From: an uncultured Chloroflexota bacterium
Lineage (GTDB): Bacteria; Chloroflexota; Anaerolineae; UBA4142; SHND01
Direction: 5' to 3'
Assembly (NCBI GenBank): GCA_937870825.1
Contig: CALMZO010000226.1
Span: forward strand, 1-64,000
Length of the DNA stretch: 64,000 nucleotides
In this document: positions 32,219-41,176 of the stretch, piece by piece
Layout of the letters: each line of letters opens with the position of its first letter
Numbering within the stretch: position 1 is the first letter of the stretch
Notes under the pieces: model-generated
Databases searched by the model: none
Told to the model about the DNA's origin: nothing
The model's input: the letters and a program-made list of their open reading frames with translations, nothing else
Position numbers and translations under genes: made by a program

Positions 32219-32461
32219 TTAACTCTCTGGTGTCTCCAAATATATTCTTACGGGACGAAAATGGTTTTCTTGGTCAATTTCTGCTATTGTGCATTTGAGT
32301 GGCAAGTTGCTGACCAAATGATTTGCAACTGAGCGGCTACGTTCTTTCGGAATCATTCCGAGCTTATTGCCATGAGTTGTTAAGACCTACTTTGCAAGCA
32401 TTTCCCCGTGATTAAGGTCGAGCGCTGGACTACGAGGACTCACCTTAATCTTGTTTGGCAT
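32219..32461 (-). pseudogene. remnant of a HIRAN-like domain gene
   Basis: An 81-codon minus-strand frame is broken by one TAG after codon 24. The second part encodes 'VLTTHGNKLGMIPKERS' followed by 'LKCTIAEI' and 'RPVRIYL', resembling the second half of a HIRAN domain (…G-x-K-I/L-G-Y-x-P-R/K…). Base composition is lower in GC than its neighbours. It is probably a decayed accessory gene, and the family call is tentative. Confidence 0.35.
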
Positions 32462-32567
32462 AGTTTCGGGAAAAGAAAAGAGTGTTCCTGTTGTTCCCTC
32501 CAGAAAGTCCTTGGTTAAATGATTGGTTGGAGTTTCAAAATGTTCGCGTCCGTAGTTATTCCAATAG

Positions 32568-32744
32568 TCTAATGCAAAGTGGAATATCCGCTCGCGTAAT
32601 ATCGAGATTGTCCGTTGGAATTTTCGAGAACCAATTCTTCTTCATTTTCGCCAAGCTCTTTATCCTAAAGATAATTGTATTTCGATTCCAGCAGAGCGTC
32701 TTTCAATTGGTCAACCTCAAAAAGAGCTCGAATTAGAAAATCCC
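32568..32744 (+). pseudogene. unidentified coding remnant fused in frame to the WYL gene start
   Basis: From 32568 the frame is open through to the downstream gene and encodes a plausible protein-like stretch ('NFREPILLHFRQALYPKDN', 'IPAERLSIGQPQ') with AT-richer codons than the regulator. A TAG lies at 32565-32567. I take it as a fragment of a lost gene rather than a true N-terminus, because the WYL regulator starts canonically at 32745. Confidence 0.3.
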
Positions 32745-33683
32745 ATGAACAAAACCGACCGTCTCTTTGCCATCATTCTTGAATTGCAAGCGCGCGGGCA
32801 AACGCGCGCAGAAGATTTGGCGCGCACGTTCGAGGTCAACAAGCGCACAATTTATCGTGACGTGCAAGCGTTGAGTGAAATGGGTGTGCCTATCGTCGCC
32901 GTGCCGGGGCAAGGGTACGCGTTGATGGAAGGGTATTTTCTGCCGCCGTTGCGTTTCACCACCGACGAAGCGACGATGCTTTCACTCGGCAGTGAATTGG
33001 TCGCGCAGCATTTCGACGCGCAGTATCGCGCCGCCGCCCATTCCGCCGCGCGCAAATTCGAAGCGGTGCTGCCCGCAACCTTGCGCGCCGAAGTGCGTTA
33101 TCTCCAAGACAATATCGAATTCGTTTCCGAACGCGAACTGACGACAGAGCAAGCACATATCCTCGCGCAAATTCGCCGCGCGCTGATGGAAAAAAAGATG
33201 GTGCGCTTTGAATACCACGCGCGCTTTGGCGATGAAAAAAATTCGCTGCGGGCGCGAACGGTGAATCCGTACGGCATTGCCAACATTGACAGCATTTGGT
33301 ATCTCGTGGCGTATGACCATGGACGCCACGACCTGCGTCACTTTCGCCTCGACCGTGTGGAAAATGTGGAACTCTTGAACAAAACGTTTGAACGTCCGAA
33401 ACATTTTCAAATGGGTGAGAATGGCGAGTCCTCCCGCGAAATTGCTTTACGTGTTTTGTTTGATGCAGAGGTCGCGCGGTGGGTGCGCGAAACGCCATCC
33501 TTTTTTATTTCAAACTTGGAAACGACGCGTGAGGGATTGTTGGCGACACTGCATGTGCGACACGAACGCGAAGCGCTTCAGTGGCTGTTGAGTTGGGGCA
33601 GTCATGTGCGCGTGTTGGAAACAGAAAAACTGCGCGAATTATTGAAAAGCGAAGCCGAAAAAATGTTGGAGAATTTTTCTTGA
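32745..33683 (+). CDS. YafY-type transcriptional regulator (HTH-WYL)
   Basis: This 312-residue protein has an N-terminal winged helix (about 1-60, 'LARTFEVNKRTIYRDVQALSEMGVPIVAVPGQGYAL'), a linker helix region (70-140), and a WYL domain (about 140-215, 'VNPYGIANIDSIWYLVAYDHGRHDLRHFRLDRV'). A WCX-like C-terminus follows. WYL regulators sense nucleic-acid or other ligands and often control defence or stress genes. The next gene (VOC protein) starts 105 bases later and may be a target; no operator is visible. Confidence 0.92.
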   Translation: MNKTDRLFAIILELQARGQTRAEDLARTFEVNKRTIYRDVQALSEMGVPIVAVPGQGYALMEGYFLPPLRFTTDEATMLSLGSELVAQHFDAQYRAAAHSAARKFEAVLPATLRAEVRYLQDNIEFVSERELTTEQAHILAQIRRALMEKKMVRFEYHARFGDEKNSLRARTVNPYGIANIDSIWYLVAYDHGRHDLRHFRLDRVENVELLNKTFERPKHFQMGENGESSREIALRVLFDAEVARWVRETPSFFISNLETTREGLLATLHVRHEREALQWLLSWGSHVRVLETEKLRELLKSEAEKMLENFS

Positions 33684-33787
33684 TGCTTTTGTATTTCTCA
33701 GCCCGCATCCTTTGTTTCGCGCTGCTGACATACAGTTGTCACTGGACTCTGTTATGCTGAGACCAACACATTCAAATGGAGGCAGTT

Positions 33788-34168
33788 ATGGCAAAACCCG
33801 ACATGATTGGCATCGTGGTCAAAGAGATGAGCGCGACGCTGGATTTTTATCGCGCGCTCGGTCTCGACATTCCACAGGGCGCGGAAAAAGATGACCATGT
33901 TGAAGTCAAAGCGAATGGCTATCGCATCGCATGGGACACGGAAGAAGTGGTCAAGGGATTCAATCCGAATTGGCACGCCCCGGATGGTTCGCGGATTGGT
34001 CTCGCGTTTCTATGTGACGACGCGGCGGATGTGGACGCGACATATCAACGCGTCATCGCGCAAGGGCATCGCGCGCATAAAGAACCGTTCGACGCGTTTT
34101 GGGGACAACGCTACGCGCAGGTACTTGACCCCGATGGGAATGTGGTTGACTTGTTCGCGCCGCTGTGA
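33788..34168 (+). CDS. VOC-family (glyoxalase/bleomycin-resistance-like) protein
   Basis: This 126-residue protein forms a single VOC module with 'IGIVVKEMSATLDFYRALGLD' and the closing 'YAQVLDPDGNVVDLFAPL' containing the Asp-Pro-Asp-Gly-Asn turn and metal-ligand region. The start at 33788 is set by GGAGG seven bases upstream. Members bind metals and small molecules (methylglyoxal adducts, antibiotics, aromatics); the substrate is unknown. A strong terminator follows at 34263. Confidence 0.88.
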   Translation: MAKPDMIGIVVKEMSATLDFYRALGLDIPQGAEKDDHVEVKANGYRIAWDTEEVVKGFNPNWHAPDGSRIGLAFLCDDAADVDATYQRVIAQGHRAHKEPFDAFWGQRYAQVLDPDGNVVDLFAPL

Positions 34169-34262
34169 TGGAACCGTTCGCAGTTAGCAGTGTTCACTAT
34201 TCAGCGGTTGGTAGGCGATGGGCGATTTGCGATACGCGATACACAAAGCACGTAAGAATCGG

Positions 34263-34309
34263 AAACGGATTGGCACACACAAGCAAATGTGCGAATCCGT
34301 TTTGTTTTT
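34263..34309 (+). terminator. rho-independent terminator
   Basis: AACGGATTgGCACA and TGTGCgAATCCGTT, with a ten-base loop, are followed by TTGTTTTT about 95 bases after the VOC gene. Confidence 0.8.
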
Positions 34310-34376
34310 CATCTTGGTTTAATGTAAGAAGCGTAACAAGAGTAGGAATGTGTTGTAGCGATAGGAGTGCATCAAA

Positions 34377-35486
34377 ATGAAATGGTCATGGAAAATCGGC
34401 GAGTTTGCGGGAATTGGTCTGTTCATTCACGCAACCTTTCCATTGTTGATTGCGTTTGTGGCTCTGCCCGCGCTCATTTATGGCGGAGATATTGTCAGCG
34501 CGTTGGAGAGCATCGCGTTTATCTTGGTGTTGTTTCTGTGTGTAGTGCTGCACGAGTACGGACATGCGCTCGCGGCGCGTCGTTACGGCATCAAGACGCA
34601 GGACATTACGTTGCTGCCGATTGGCGGTGTGGCGCGTTTGGAACGGATGCCCGAAAAACCGTCGCAAGAGTTTGTCGTCGCGGCGGCGGGTCCGCTGGTG
34701 AATGTGGCGATTGCGGCGATTCTGTTCGTCGGGTTGTCTCTCGCCGGTTCGACCATTCCGTCGTTCGGTTTCGGGCTCGGCAATGAATCGTTCCTCGAAC
34801 GGTTGTTGATGATTAACGTGGGACTTGTGCTGTTCAATTTGATTCCTGCGTTTCCGATGGACGGTGGGCGCATTTTGCGCGCGATTCTCGCGGCGCGCAT
34901 GGATTACGCGCAAGCGACGAAATACGCGGCGCTGCTCGGACAGGGCATCGCGGTGTTGTTTGCGATTGGCGGTTTCTTTGTGAATCCGTTGCTTGTCGTC
35001 ACCGCCCTCTTTATTTTCATGGGCGCGCAGGGCGAAACGCAGATGGCACAACAACGCAGCAAGCTGAACGGCTTTACGGCGGAACAAGCGATGCGAACGA
35101 ACATCCGCGCGCTCGCGCCGCACGAAATGCTCTCTAGCGCGGTGGACTCGATGATGTCAACGGCGCAGCAAGATTTTCCGATTGTAGAACGCGGGCGCGT
35201 GGTGGGACTCTTGACGCGCGATAATTTGCTCAAGGGGTTGAATCAATTCGGCGCGTACGTGCCGATTGCAAATGTGATGCAACGCGATGTAACGTCTGTG
35301 GAAGCCGAGCAGTCGCTTTCGAGCGCATCGGAAACGATGCAAGCGAATGAAATATCTGCGGTGCCGGTGACGCATCATGGAACGCTTGTGGGCATGTTGA
35401 CGTTCGACAGCATTCGGGAATTTTTGACGCTGCAAAAAGTGTTGCAAGCGCGCTCCCGTCAAGCAGGTGAAATGCGGTACCTGTAA
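34377..35486 (+). CDS. M50 site-2 protease with C-terminal CBS pair
   Basis: This 369-residue protein has an N-terminal membrane domain of about six helices with the zinc motif HEYGH (about 61-65) and the second-ligand motif 'NLIPAFPMDGGRILRAIL' (about 156-173). Two CBS domains (about 235-290 and 300-355; 'VVGLLTRDNLLKG', 'TLVGMLTFDSIREFL') sense adenine nucleotides. This is the SpoIVFB/cyanobacterial-type branch. A pro-factor substrate is not evident nearby. The bidirectional terminator at 35515 ends the transcript. Confidence 0.93.
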   Translation: MKWSWKIGEFAGIGLFIHATFPLLIAFVALPALIYGGDIVSALESIAFILVLFLCVVLHEYGHALAARRYGIKTQDITLLPIGGVARLERMPEKPSQEFVVAAAGPLVNVAIAAILFVGLSLAGSTIPSFGFGLGNESFLERLLMINVGLVLFNLIPAFPMDGGRILRAILAARMDYAQATKYAALLGQGIAVLFAIGGFFVNPLLVVTALFIFMGAQGETQMAQQRSKLNGFTAEQAMRTNIRALAPHEMLSSAVDSMMSTAQQDFPIVERGRVVGLLTRDNLLKGLNQFGAYVPIANVMQRDVTSVEAEQSLSSASETMQANEISAVPVTHHGTLVGMLTFDSIREFLTLQKVLQARSRQAGEMRYL

Positions 35487-35514
35487 TGTGCCGGGCTGAC
35501 GTGAAATTGTCAAT

Positions 35515-35556
35515 AAAAAACTCTCACGAATTTGTTTCGTGAGAGTTTTTCTTTTT
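35515..35556. terminator. bidirectional terminator
   Basis: AAAAAACTCTCACGAA and TTCGTGAGAGTTTTT with a five-base loop lie between convergent genes ending at 35486 and 35555. Confidence 0.88.
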
Positions 35557-37720
35557 ATTTCACCTGCAATCCGTCGAGGAGAATGAATGTATCCAGCGCA
35601 TTCGGGTTTTTCGCGCCCGCATTTTTCATTCGCAACGTGTGGGCGCCGGGCGCGAGATTGCTGATGGTATACGTGAGACCATATTGCGCGTTCGGCGCGT
35701 ACTGGTCAATCACGCCAACGCGTTTGCCGTCCACGATGAGCCGCATCTTGCCTTGATAGATGTCGGCGATATAGTGAATCATAATTTGTGTTCCGGTAAA
35801 TTTGTAAATCGCGACAACGGCTCTGCCTTTTGCGCCCGCGCCGTAATGATAGGTGTTGTTGTACGCCGCGCCGTCATTTGCCATTTCCCACGCGCCGCGA
35901 TAGACGATGCTGCCGTGTGTGTCGTCGAGAGTCTGTGATGCCGGCGACGTCAGGGTGGGCGTCGGCGTGAAAGTTTGTGTTGCTGTAGATGGTGGATTCG
36001 TCGCGGTGTGTGTTGGCGTTAGCGTGGGAGTTGGTGTGTTCGTCGGCGAACCATTGCTGCCCTTGACTGTTTTTTGAAAATACAAAATAAAATTGACGTG
36101 ATGATTGCCCGGCAGTCCCATCCCGCGCACGACATCGCTTGGCAGTCCGCCGACATAACCATTGTACGGACCCGGACCATTCTGGGGCCAATAGTTTGCC
36201 CACATGGCAATATCGGCAGTGCCATCTTGGCGCGTTTGCGCGCTGGTCGAATCGTCGGGCCAAGACTGCCACACGCGTTGATTCGCAACCGGCGCGCCTT
36301 GTTCATTCGTCACAACATAGTACATGTTGTGATTGCCGCCCGATTGCGTGCCGTCTTGATAATCCGCGCGAATCAATTTCCAATACAACGTTCCTGCGGA
36401 AACGTTCGCGGGTTCGAGAGACACATTCAAGTCCGGCAAGCGCGGGTCCCAAATCACCGCAGGGTCATCGGGCGTCGGCGCGGCGGGATTCGCAAAATCG
36501 AACGGCTGCGGCGGCGGCAACACGGGTGTAGGTGTCGGCGCGCGGCGTTTCTTTTTGGGCTGGGGTGTTGGCGTCACGCGCAGCGCGATATTTTTTTGAG
36601 GCGAGAGCTGCGCGGATTCCGCGCCCACTTGCAGCGCGTCGAGTGTGATGTATGAATCCGACGCGGTTGCATTTTTCGCGCCAGCGTTGCGGATTTTCAA
36701 AACATGCGCGCCGGGCGCAAGATTGCCGAAAGTTTGTGAAAGATTGTAGGTGAGGTTCGGTGTGTACTGGTCAATCACTCCAACCTTTACGCCGTCAATC
36801 AAAACTTTGGCTTTGCCGCGATTTTTGAAACCAATGTACCAGACCTTGATTTGTGTGCCGATGAAATTGTGCCGGAACAAAACGGGCGCGCCTTTTTTGC
36901 CGCGCGCATAATGGAACGTTCCATTCGTCGCACTCGCATCGTTTGCGGTTTTCCATCCGCTGCTGTAAAGAATCGCCGCGTCCGTGTCTTCGACAACATT
37001 CGGAATTTCGGTTGGCGTGAGAGTTGGTGTCGGTGTGTTCGTCGGTGTCCATGGCGTTGACGTGGGTGTGCCGTTTGCGGGATACAAACACGCGGTATCA
37101 AAAAAAACTTTGTTGCGTCCGTCGAGATGTCCGTTTTGCGCGCGCAAGAAAAAGGTCGCCGTCGCGTTCGGCGCAGCAAAGGTCAAATGCCATTCGGGAC
37201 GATTGAATCCGCTGCCGCCGTAATACGGAATTGTCCATTGCACGTTCGGCGATGTCGGGTCTGTGCCGCCCGTGAGGTCAACGCCGATTTGGCGATTGAT
37301 GAGTGTCGAGCGCGCGTTGTTGCCCGCGATGTCGTGGAGCGATTGTCCCCACACCATCCAAAAATGGTACGTTTGTCCGGGCGTGAGCGTCGTCACTTGT
37401 TGATAAATGCCCGCGTCCCACGCGTCGAAATCGCGCCAAATATACTGCGAACCGTTCGGGTCATATCCTTCGTTCAACGCGTTTTCAAAATGCGGCTGCG
37501 TTGCGCCGACGACGAACGCTTTCCATCTTTTCGCGACAACGCCGTACGAATTTGGCGCGCCGCCGAGCATCGTCCCATTTTTCAAAAGATTGCTCGCATC
37601 TTCCGCGCACGACGCGGCGGAAACGCGCTCGGGCGCGCGCAACGTCAAACCCAACGCGGCGGTTAGCGCTGCGCCAATGACGATGAAAAGAATTGTGCCA
37701 TGTAAAAATTTTGATTGCAT
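35555..37720 (-). CDS. secreted multi-domain surface protein with duplicated carbohydrate-binding-like domains
   Basis: This 721-residue protein has a signal peptide (residues 1-33). Region 40-200 is beta-rich and lectin-like ('WHLTFAAPNATATFFLRAQNG'). Thr/Pro linkers (TPTNTPTPTLTPT) separate two closely similar domains (about 235-365 and 600-720). Both contain 'GTFHYA / NTYHYG', 'TQI-V-YI', 'VGVIDQYTPN / APN' and 'NLAPGAHVLKIRNAGAKN'. A different Ig-like middle domain spans about 430-565. It is probably extracellular, attached to or interacting with polysaccharide. The start at 37720 is chosen because it begins the signal peptide. Confidence 0.78.
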   Translation of the reverse strand: MQSKFLHGTILFIVIGAALTAALGLTLRAPERVSAASCAEDASNLLKNGTMLGGAPNSYGVVAKRWKAFVVGATQPHFENALNEGYDPNGSQYIWRDFDAWDAGIYQQVTTLTPGQTYHFWMVWGQSLHDIAGNNARSTLINRQIGVDLTGGTDPTSPNVQWTIPYYGGSGFNRPEWHLTFAAPNATATFFLRAQNGHLDGRNKVFFDTACLYPANGTPTSTPWTPTNTPTPTLTPTEIPNVVEDTDAAILYSSGWKTANDASATNGTFHYARGKKGAPVLFRHNFIGTQIKVWYIGFKNRGKAKVLIDGVKVGVIDQYTPNLTYNLSQTFGNLAPGAHVLKIRNAGAKNATASDSYITLDALQVGAESAQLSPQKNIALRVTPTPQPKKKRRAPTPTPVLPPPQPFDFANPAAPTPDDPAVIWDPRLPDLNVSLEPANVSAGTLYWKLIRADYQDGTQSGGNHNMYYVVTNEQGAPVANQRVWQSWPDDSTSAQTRQDGTADIAMWANYWPQNGPGPYNGYVGGLPSDVVRGMGLPGNHHVNFILYFQKTVKGSNGSPTNTPTPTLTPTHTATNPPSTATQTFTPTPTLTSPASQTLDDTHGSIVYRGAWEMANDGAAYNNTYHYGAGAKGRAVVAIYKFTGTQIMIHYIADIYQGKMRLIVDGKRVGVIDQYAPNAQYGLTYTISNLAPGAHTLRMKNAGAKNPNALDTFILLDGLQVK

Positions 37721-37952
37721 ATTGGAATCTGTTTTTCTCGGACTATCGCGCCGCGAAACGATGCGCGCAATAGTACAAAGGAATTGAAAATTGTATCGCT
37801 CGTCCGCGCGCAAAACGAAACAGCGAAATTGTAACCAAGATTTGCAAAACCGCGCGTTACGAAACGCTTGCCCCACGTTACAATATGCTGTCAGAGCGCT
37901 TTCAATAAAGATAAAAAAGGTGTGCTAGAATGTGACCGGCAAGGAGGGAACG

Positions 37953-38306
37953 ATGACACTCAAGCAATTGGAAAAACGCGTGGCAGCAATGGAACAACGA
38001 CTGAGCGCATTGGAAAAAAAGAAGCGGCGCCCAAATGGAAACAAATCAAACGGGATTCGCAAAACGCGGAATCGGCAAACTCTCCGTTCCAACACCGCCG
38101 CGCTCACGGAACAAGAGAAACAAAAACGCGCGTTAGAAATCTTGCGCGCGAAAGGGATGATTTCAGAACCCACGGAACACGAAAAGCAAATCGCGGCAGA
38201 CTGGCTGGCGCGACCAAAGGAAGAACGCGAACGCCTACTAGAAGAATTCTATAACCTACCGCTCACCAAATCTCTTTCTGACATTGTGATTGAAAACAGA
38301 CGCTAA
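37953..38306 (+). CDS. putative antitoxin/coiled-coil partner of the PIN protein
   Basis: This 117-residue, highly charged protein has an N-terminal heptad coiled coil (LKQLEKRVAAMEQRLSALEKK), a basic stretch, and a C-terminal helical segment ('KQIAADWLARPKEERERLL'). AAGGAGGG lies four to five bases before the ATG at 37953. It is followed two bases later by a PIN-domain gene, the classic antitoxin-then-VapC order. The N-terminus does not match a recognised antitoxin DNA-binding fold, so the role is inferred from position. Confidence 0.65.
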   Translation: MTLKQLEKRVAAMEQRLSALEKKKRRPNGNKSNGIRKTRNRQTLRSNTAALTEQEKQKRALEILRAKGMISEPTEHEKQIAADWLARPKEERERLLEEFYNLPLTKSLSDIVIENRR

Positions 38307-38308
38307 CA

Positions 38309-38794
38309 ATGGCAACCTACTTTATGAACACCAGCGCCCTCGTCAAGCGTTTTCATTACGAGGCGGGCAGCAGGTGGGTTCGGACAATTTTTGCCGCCGC
38401 AGTGCCAAACGAGAACGAGACGAGACACGTCATCTATGTTTGTGGTTTGAGTATTGTAGAAGTCCCCGCAGCGTTAGCAATACTAGAACGCACGCGCGAA
38501 TTGACTCTCGAACTCCGCGATGAGCTCTACCGTACATTTCTCGCAACTCGGCAAACGGAATTGATTGTTGTTCCCATTATTGATGCAATTCTCTCCCAAG
38601 CAGCGGCTTTAACTCAACGACATCCTCTCAAAGCGTACGACGCTGTTCAATTGGCGAGCGCGCTTGATTTGCAAAATACTCTGCGCGAATTTGATATAAA
38701 TTTGGTTTTTGTGGCGAGCGACAACCAACTCTTGCGCGCCGCGCAAGCAGAGGGATTGCAAGTCGAAAATCCAGAATCATACCCCAATCCATAA
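38309..38794 (+). CDS. PIN-domain (VapC-like) protein with Asp-to-Asn at the first catalytic position
   Basis: This 161-residue protein has the PIN fold 'YFMNTSALVKRF', where VapC nucleases have 'YxLDTSALVK'; here residue 7 is Asn. Remaining acidic positions are present: Glu in 'SIVEVPAAL', Asp in 'AYDAVQLASAL' and Asp in 'VFVASDNQLL'. Active VapCs cut tRNA or rRNA using a metal held by three or four acids, so this copy may be weak or inactive. It directly follows its presumed antitoxin, and the M20 gene starts 21 bases later. Confidence 0.85.
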   Translation: MATYFMNTSALVKRFHYEAGSRWVRTIFAAAVPNENETRHVIYVCGLSIVEVPAALAILERTRELTLELRDELYRTFLATRQTELIVVPIIDAILSQAAALTQRHPLKAYDAVQLASALDLQNTLREFDINLVFVASDNQLLRAAQAEGLQVENPESYPNP

Positions 38795-38815
38795 TTTACT
38801 CAACGAGGAGTCACC

Positions 38816-40009
38816 ATGTCCAATTATCTCGAACGCGCGCAGGAAATGCGCGAACAACTCGTCGCCACACGGCGCGATTTGCATCAACATCCCGAACTTT
38901 ATTTTCAAGAAATTCGCACGGCGAAAAAAATTACAGAACATTTGGATACGCTCGGCATCGAATACGCGACAGGTGTTGCCAAGACCGGCGTCGTCGCGCA
39001 TTTGGGCGAAGGCGCGCCGGTGATTGCGCTGCGCGCCGATATGGACGCGCTGCCGATTGAAGAAGCGAACGATGTCGAATACAAATCACAAAATCCCGGC
39101 ATCATGCACGCCTGCGGACACGACGCGCATGTGACATGCTTGCTCGGTGCGGCGACCATGCTCGCGCAAGACTTTGCGGCGGGACGTTTGAAAGGCACGG
39201 TACGCTTTTTGTTTCAACCGGCGGAAGAGTGCGAAGACGACGAAGGCAAATCGGGCGGACAACGCATGGTAGAAGAAGGCGCGCTCGAAGGCATTGACGC
39301 GGTGATTGGAATGCACGTCATCAGTACGCTGCCTGCGAATCAGGTGTTTGTGCGGGAAGGCGCGTTCATGGCGGCGGTGGACAGCTTCAAGGCAAAAGTG
39401 ATTGGCCGCGGCGGACACGGCGCGTATCCGCAAGAGGCGCTTGACCCGATTTGGCTCGCGGCGCAAGTGATTAATGGTATTCATGGCGTTATCTCGCGGC
39501 GTCGTCATCCGATGGAGCCGGGCTTGCTAACGGTCGGCGTCATTCACGCGGGCAAAGCGGGAAACGTAATTCCCGTTGAAGTGGAAATGGAAGGGACGAT
39601 TCGTTCGTTCTCGCAAGAGACGCGCATGTTGCTGCACCGCGAATTGGAAAATGCGTTTCGGATCGCGCAAGCGTTCGGCGGCGACTATCATTTGAAAATC
39701 GAGTACGGTTATCCCGTCACGGTGAACGACCCCGAAATGGCGCGTTATGTGCGACGCATGGCGATTGGGCTGATTGGCGCAGAAAACGTACAAGAGGCGA
39801 CGATGGAAACGGGCGCGGAAGATTTTTCATTCATGGCGCAAGCCGCGCCCGGCGCGTTCTTTTATCTCGGCGGCAAAATGGACGAACGCAATCGCTTGCA
39901 TCACGCGCCCGATTTCGATATTGACGAAAGCATTTTGCCAACGGGCGCGGCATTGATGGCAGAAGCTGCGCGAAAATATCTGGAAGAAAACGCGGTCAAT
40001 GACGAATGA
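38816..40009 (+). CDS. M20-family amidohydrolase (IAA-amino-acid/hippurate hydrolase type)
   Basis: This 397-residue protein has '[21 protein letters not shown]' (about 19-39), '[13 protein letters not shown]', '[19 protein letters not shown]' (metal Cys-Gly-His-Asp-x-His) and '[14 protein letters not shown]'. All are characteristic of the M20D metallopeptidases that cleave N-acyl or indole-acetyl amino acids. The C-terminal '[24 protein letters not shown]' is also intact. GGAG precedes the ATG at 38816. Cytoplasmic; the exact substrate is unknown. Confidence 0.94.
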   Translation: MSNYLERAQEMREQLVATRRDLHQHPELYFQEIRTAKKITEHLDTLGIEYATGVAKTGVVAHLGEGAPVIALRADMDALPIEEANDVEYKSQNPGIMHACGHDAHVTCLLGAATMLAQDFAAGRLKGTVRFLFQPAEECEDDEGKSGGQRMVEEGALEGIDAVIGMHVISTLPANQVFVREGAFMAAVDSFKAKVIGRGGHGAYPQEALDPIWLAAQVINGIHGVISRRRHPMEPGLLTVGVIHAGKAGNVIPVEVEMEGTIRSFSQETRMLLHRELENAFRIAQAFGGDYHLKIEYGYPVTVNDPEMARYVRRMAIGLIGAENVQEATMETGAEDFSFMAQAAPGAFFYLGGKMDERNRLHHAPDFDIDESILPTGAALMAEAARKYLEENAVNDE

Positions 40010-40026
40010 CCGGCGACGGAGGACGA

Positions 40027-40491
40027 ATGACGAATTTTCACCTCGCTCAACTCAACATCGCGCGCATTCTTGCGCCGATGGATTCGCCGACGATGGCGGG
40101 CTTTGCCGCGCGCCTCGACGACATTAACGCGTTGGCGGATAGCGCGCCGGGTTTTGTGTGGCGATTGCAAACCGAAAGCGGCAACGCCACCGAAATCAAA
40201 GCATTCAACGACGATTGGCTGCTCGTCAACATGAGCGTTTGGGAATCGGTGGAACAATTGAAAACATTCACGTACAACACCGCGCACGCAGAGGTGATGC
40301 GTCAACGGCGTCAGTGGTTCGAGCCGCATACGGAAATGTACATGGCGCTGTGGTGGATTCCCGCCGGACATATTCCTTCGCTCGACGAAGCAAAGGAACG
40401 CTTGGAACATTTGCGCGCGCATGGGGAAAGTGAATACGCGTTCACGTTCAAAAAAACGTTTGAGCCACGCACCCAGATTCAGATGCGATAG
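40027..40491 (+). CDS. DUF3291-family protein
   Basis: This 154-residue protein has 'FHLAQLNIARILAPMDSPTMAGFAARLDDINALAD' and 'GFVWRLQ', 'NMSVWESVEQLKTFTY' and 'ALWWIPAGHIPSLDEAKERLEHL', matching the monooxygenase-like DUF3291 family (dimeric alpha-beta barrel). Function unknown. The ATG at 40027 follows GGAGGA. The preceding linker (40003-40035) is a GACGAATGACGA-type purine repeat that also supplies an alternative upstream ATG overlapping the M20 stop. Confidence 0.85.
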   Translation: MTNFHLAQLNIARILAPMDSPTMAGFAARLDDINALADSAPGFVWRLQTESGNATEIKAFNDDWLLVNMSVWESVEQLKTFTYNTAHAEVMRQRRQWFEPHTEMYMALWWIPAGHIPSLDEAKERLEHLRAHGESEYAFTFKKTFEPRTQIQMR

Positions 40492-40511
40492 ACGACAAAG
40501 AGAGCAAGAAT

Positions 40512-40802
40512 ATGATTCAGCAAGTAACCACTACCGCCGAATCGCCTGTATCCATCAAACCTTTGATTGAAGGCGCGATTCGCGCGCAGCTTCGGCTATT
40601 ACAGCACGGAGTAAATCGCACGCGTGAACGACTCACTGGCTTTGAGAAACAATATGGCTTGCCAACAGATGAGTTTGAGCGTCGTTTTCGCGCACGCGAA
40701 ATTCAGGAAACGCTCGATTACTTGGACTGGTGGATGGAAATAGAAGCGCTCCATTTACTGCAAGAAAAGATTCTTGCGTTACAAGGGGCGCGGCTTGATT
40801 GA
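40512..40802 (+). CDS. small helical protein, likely antitoxin partner of the TumE-like gene
   Basis: This 96-residue, all-helical, charged protein has 'LRLLQHGVNRTRERLTGFEKQYGLPTDEFERRF' and 'TLDYLDWWMEIEALHLLQEKI'. Small proteins of this shape commonly sit just before DUF6516/TumE-type genes. The downstream frame overlaps it by about eight bases. The family call is by position and pattern; no DNA-binding motif is visible. Confidence 0.6.
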   Translation: MIQQVTTTAESPVSIKPLIEGAIRAQLRLLQHGVNRTRERLTGFEKQYGLPTDEFERRFRAREIQETLDYLDWWMEIEALHLLQEKILALQGARLD

Positions 40803-41172
40803 AGAATATTTTCAGACGATTCTTGAGCAGCTTGCCGAGTTGCCTTTTGTGCAATCAAGTGATTTGAACTTGGACCGCCGTAGCGAAACGGTGGGCTTTG
40901 TGCGTGGCGATATTTACTTTGCTGACGATTCGCGATTGCATGTGCGCGAGCTTGTGGATACTCGCGCGACTGGACGGCTCAAATATATTTAGCACTACCA
41001 AAGTGCCGATGAGTCAATTGTTTTCCGCTATGATAACGCGCCACATTTTCCCGAATTGGAGAATTTTCCACATCACAAACATGAAAATCAGGAAGAAAAT
41101 GTCATTAGCGCCAAAGCACCCACATTGGCAGATGTGCTAAAAGAAATCGAATCCCTTGTCACAATCGAGTGA
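40795..41172 (+). pseudogene. TumE/DUF6516-like toxin gene interrupted by an in-frame TAG
   Basis: The frame starts at TTG 40795 (LIEEYFQTILEQ) and encodes 'GFVRGDIYFADDSRLHVRELVD...LKYI', then TAG at 40990-40992. It continues in the same frame with 'HYQSADESIVFRYDNAPHFPELENFPHHKH', which is the conserved second half of the family, to TGA at 41172. One change (for example TAT to TAG) explains the break. It could be a real nonsense mutation silencing a toxin, or a sequencing error. The antitoxin-like gene upstream is intact. Confidence 0.7.
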
Positions 41173-41176
41173 ATCT

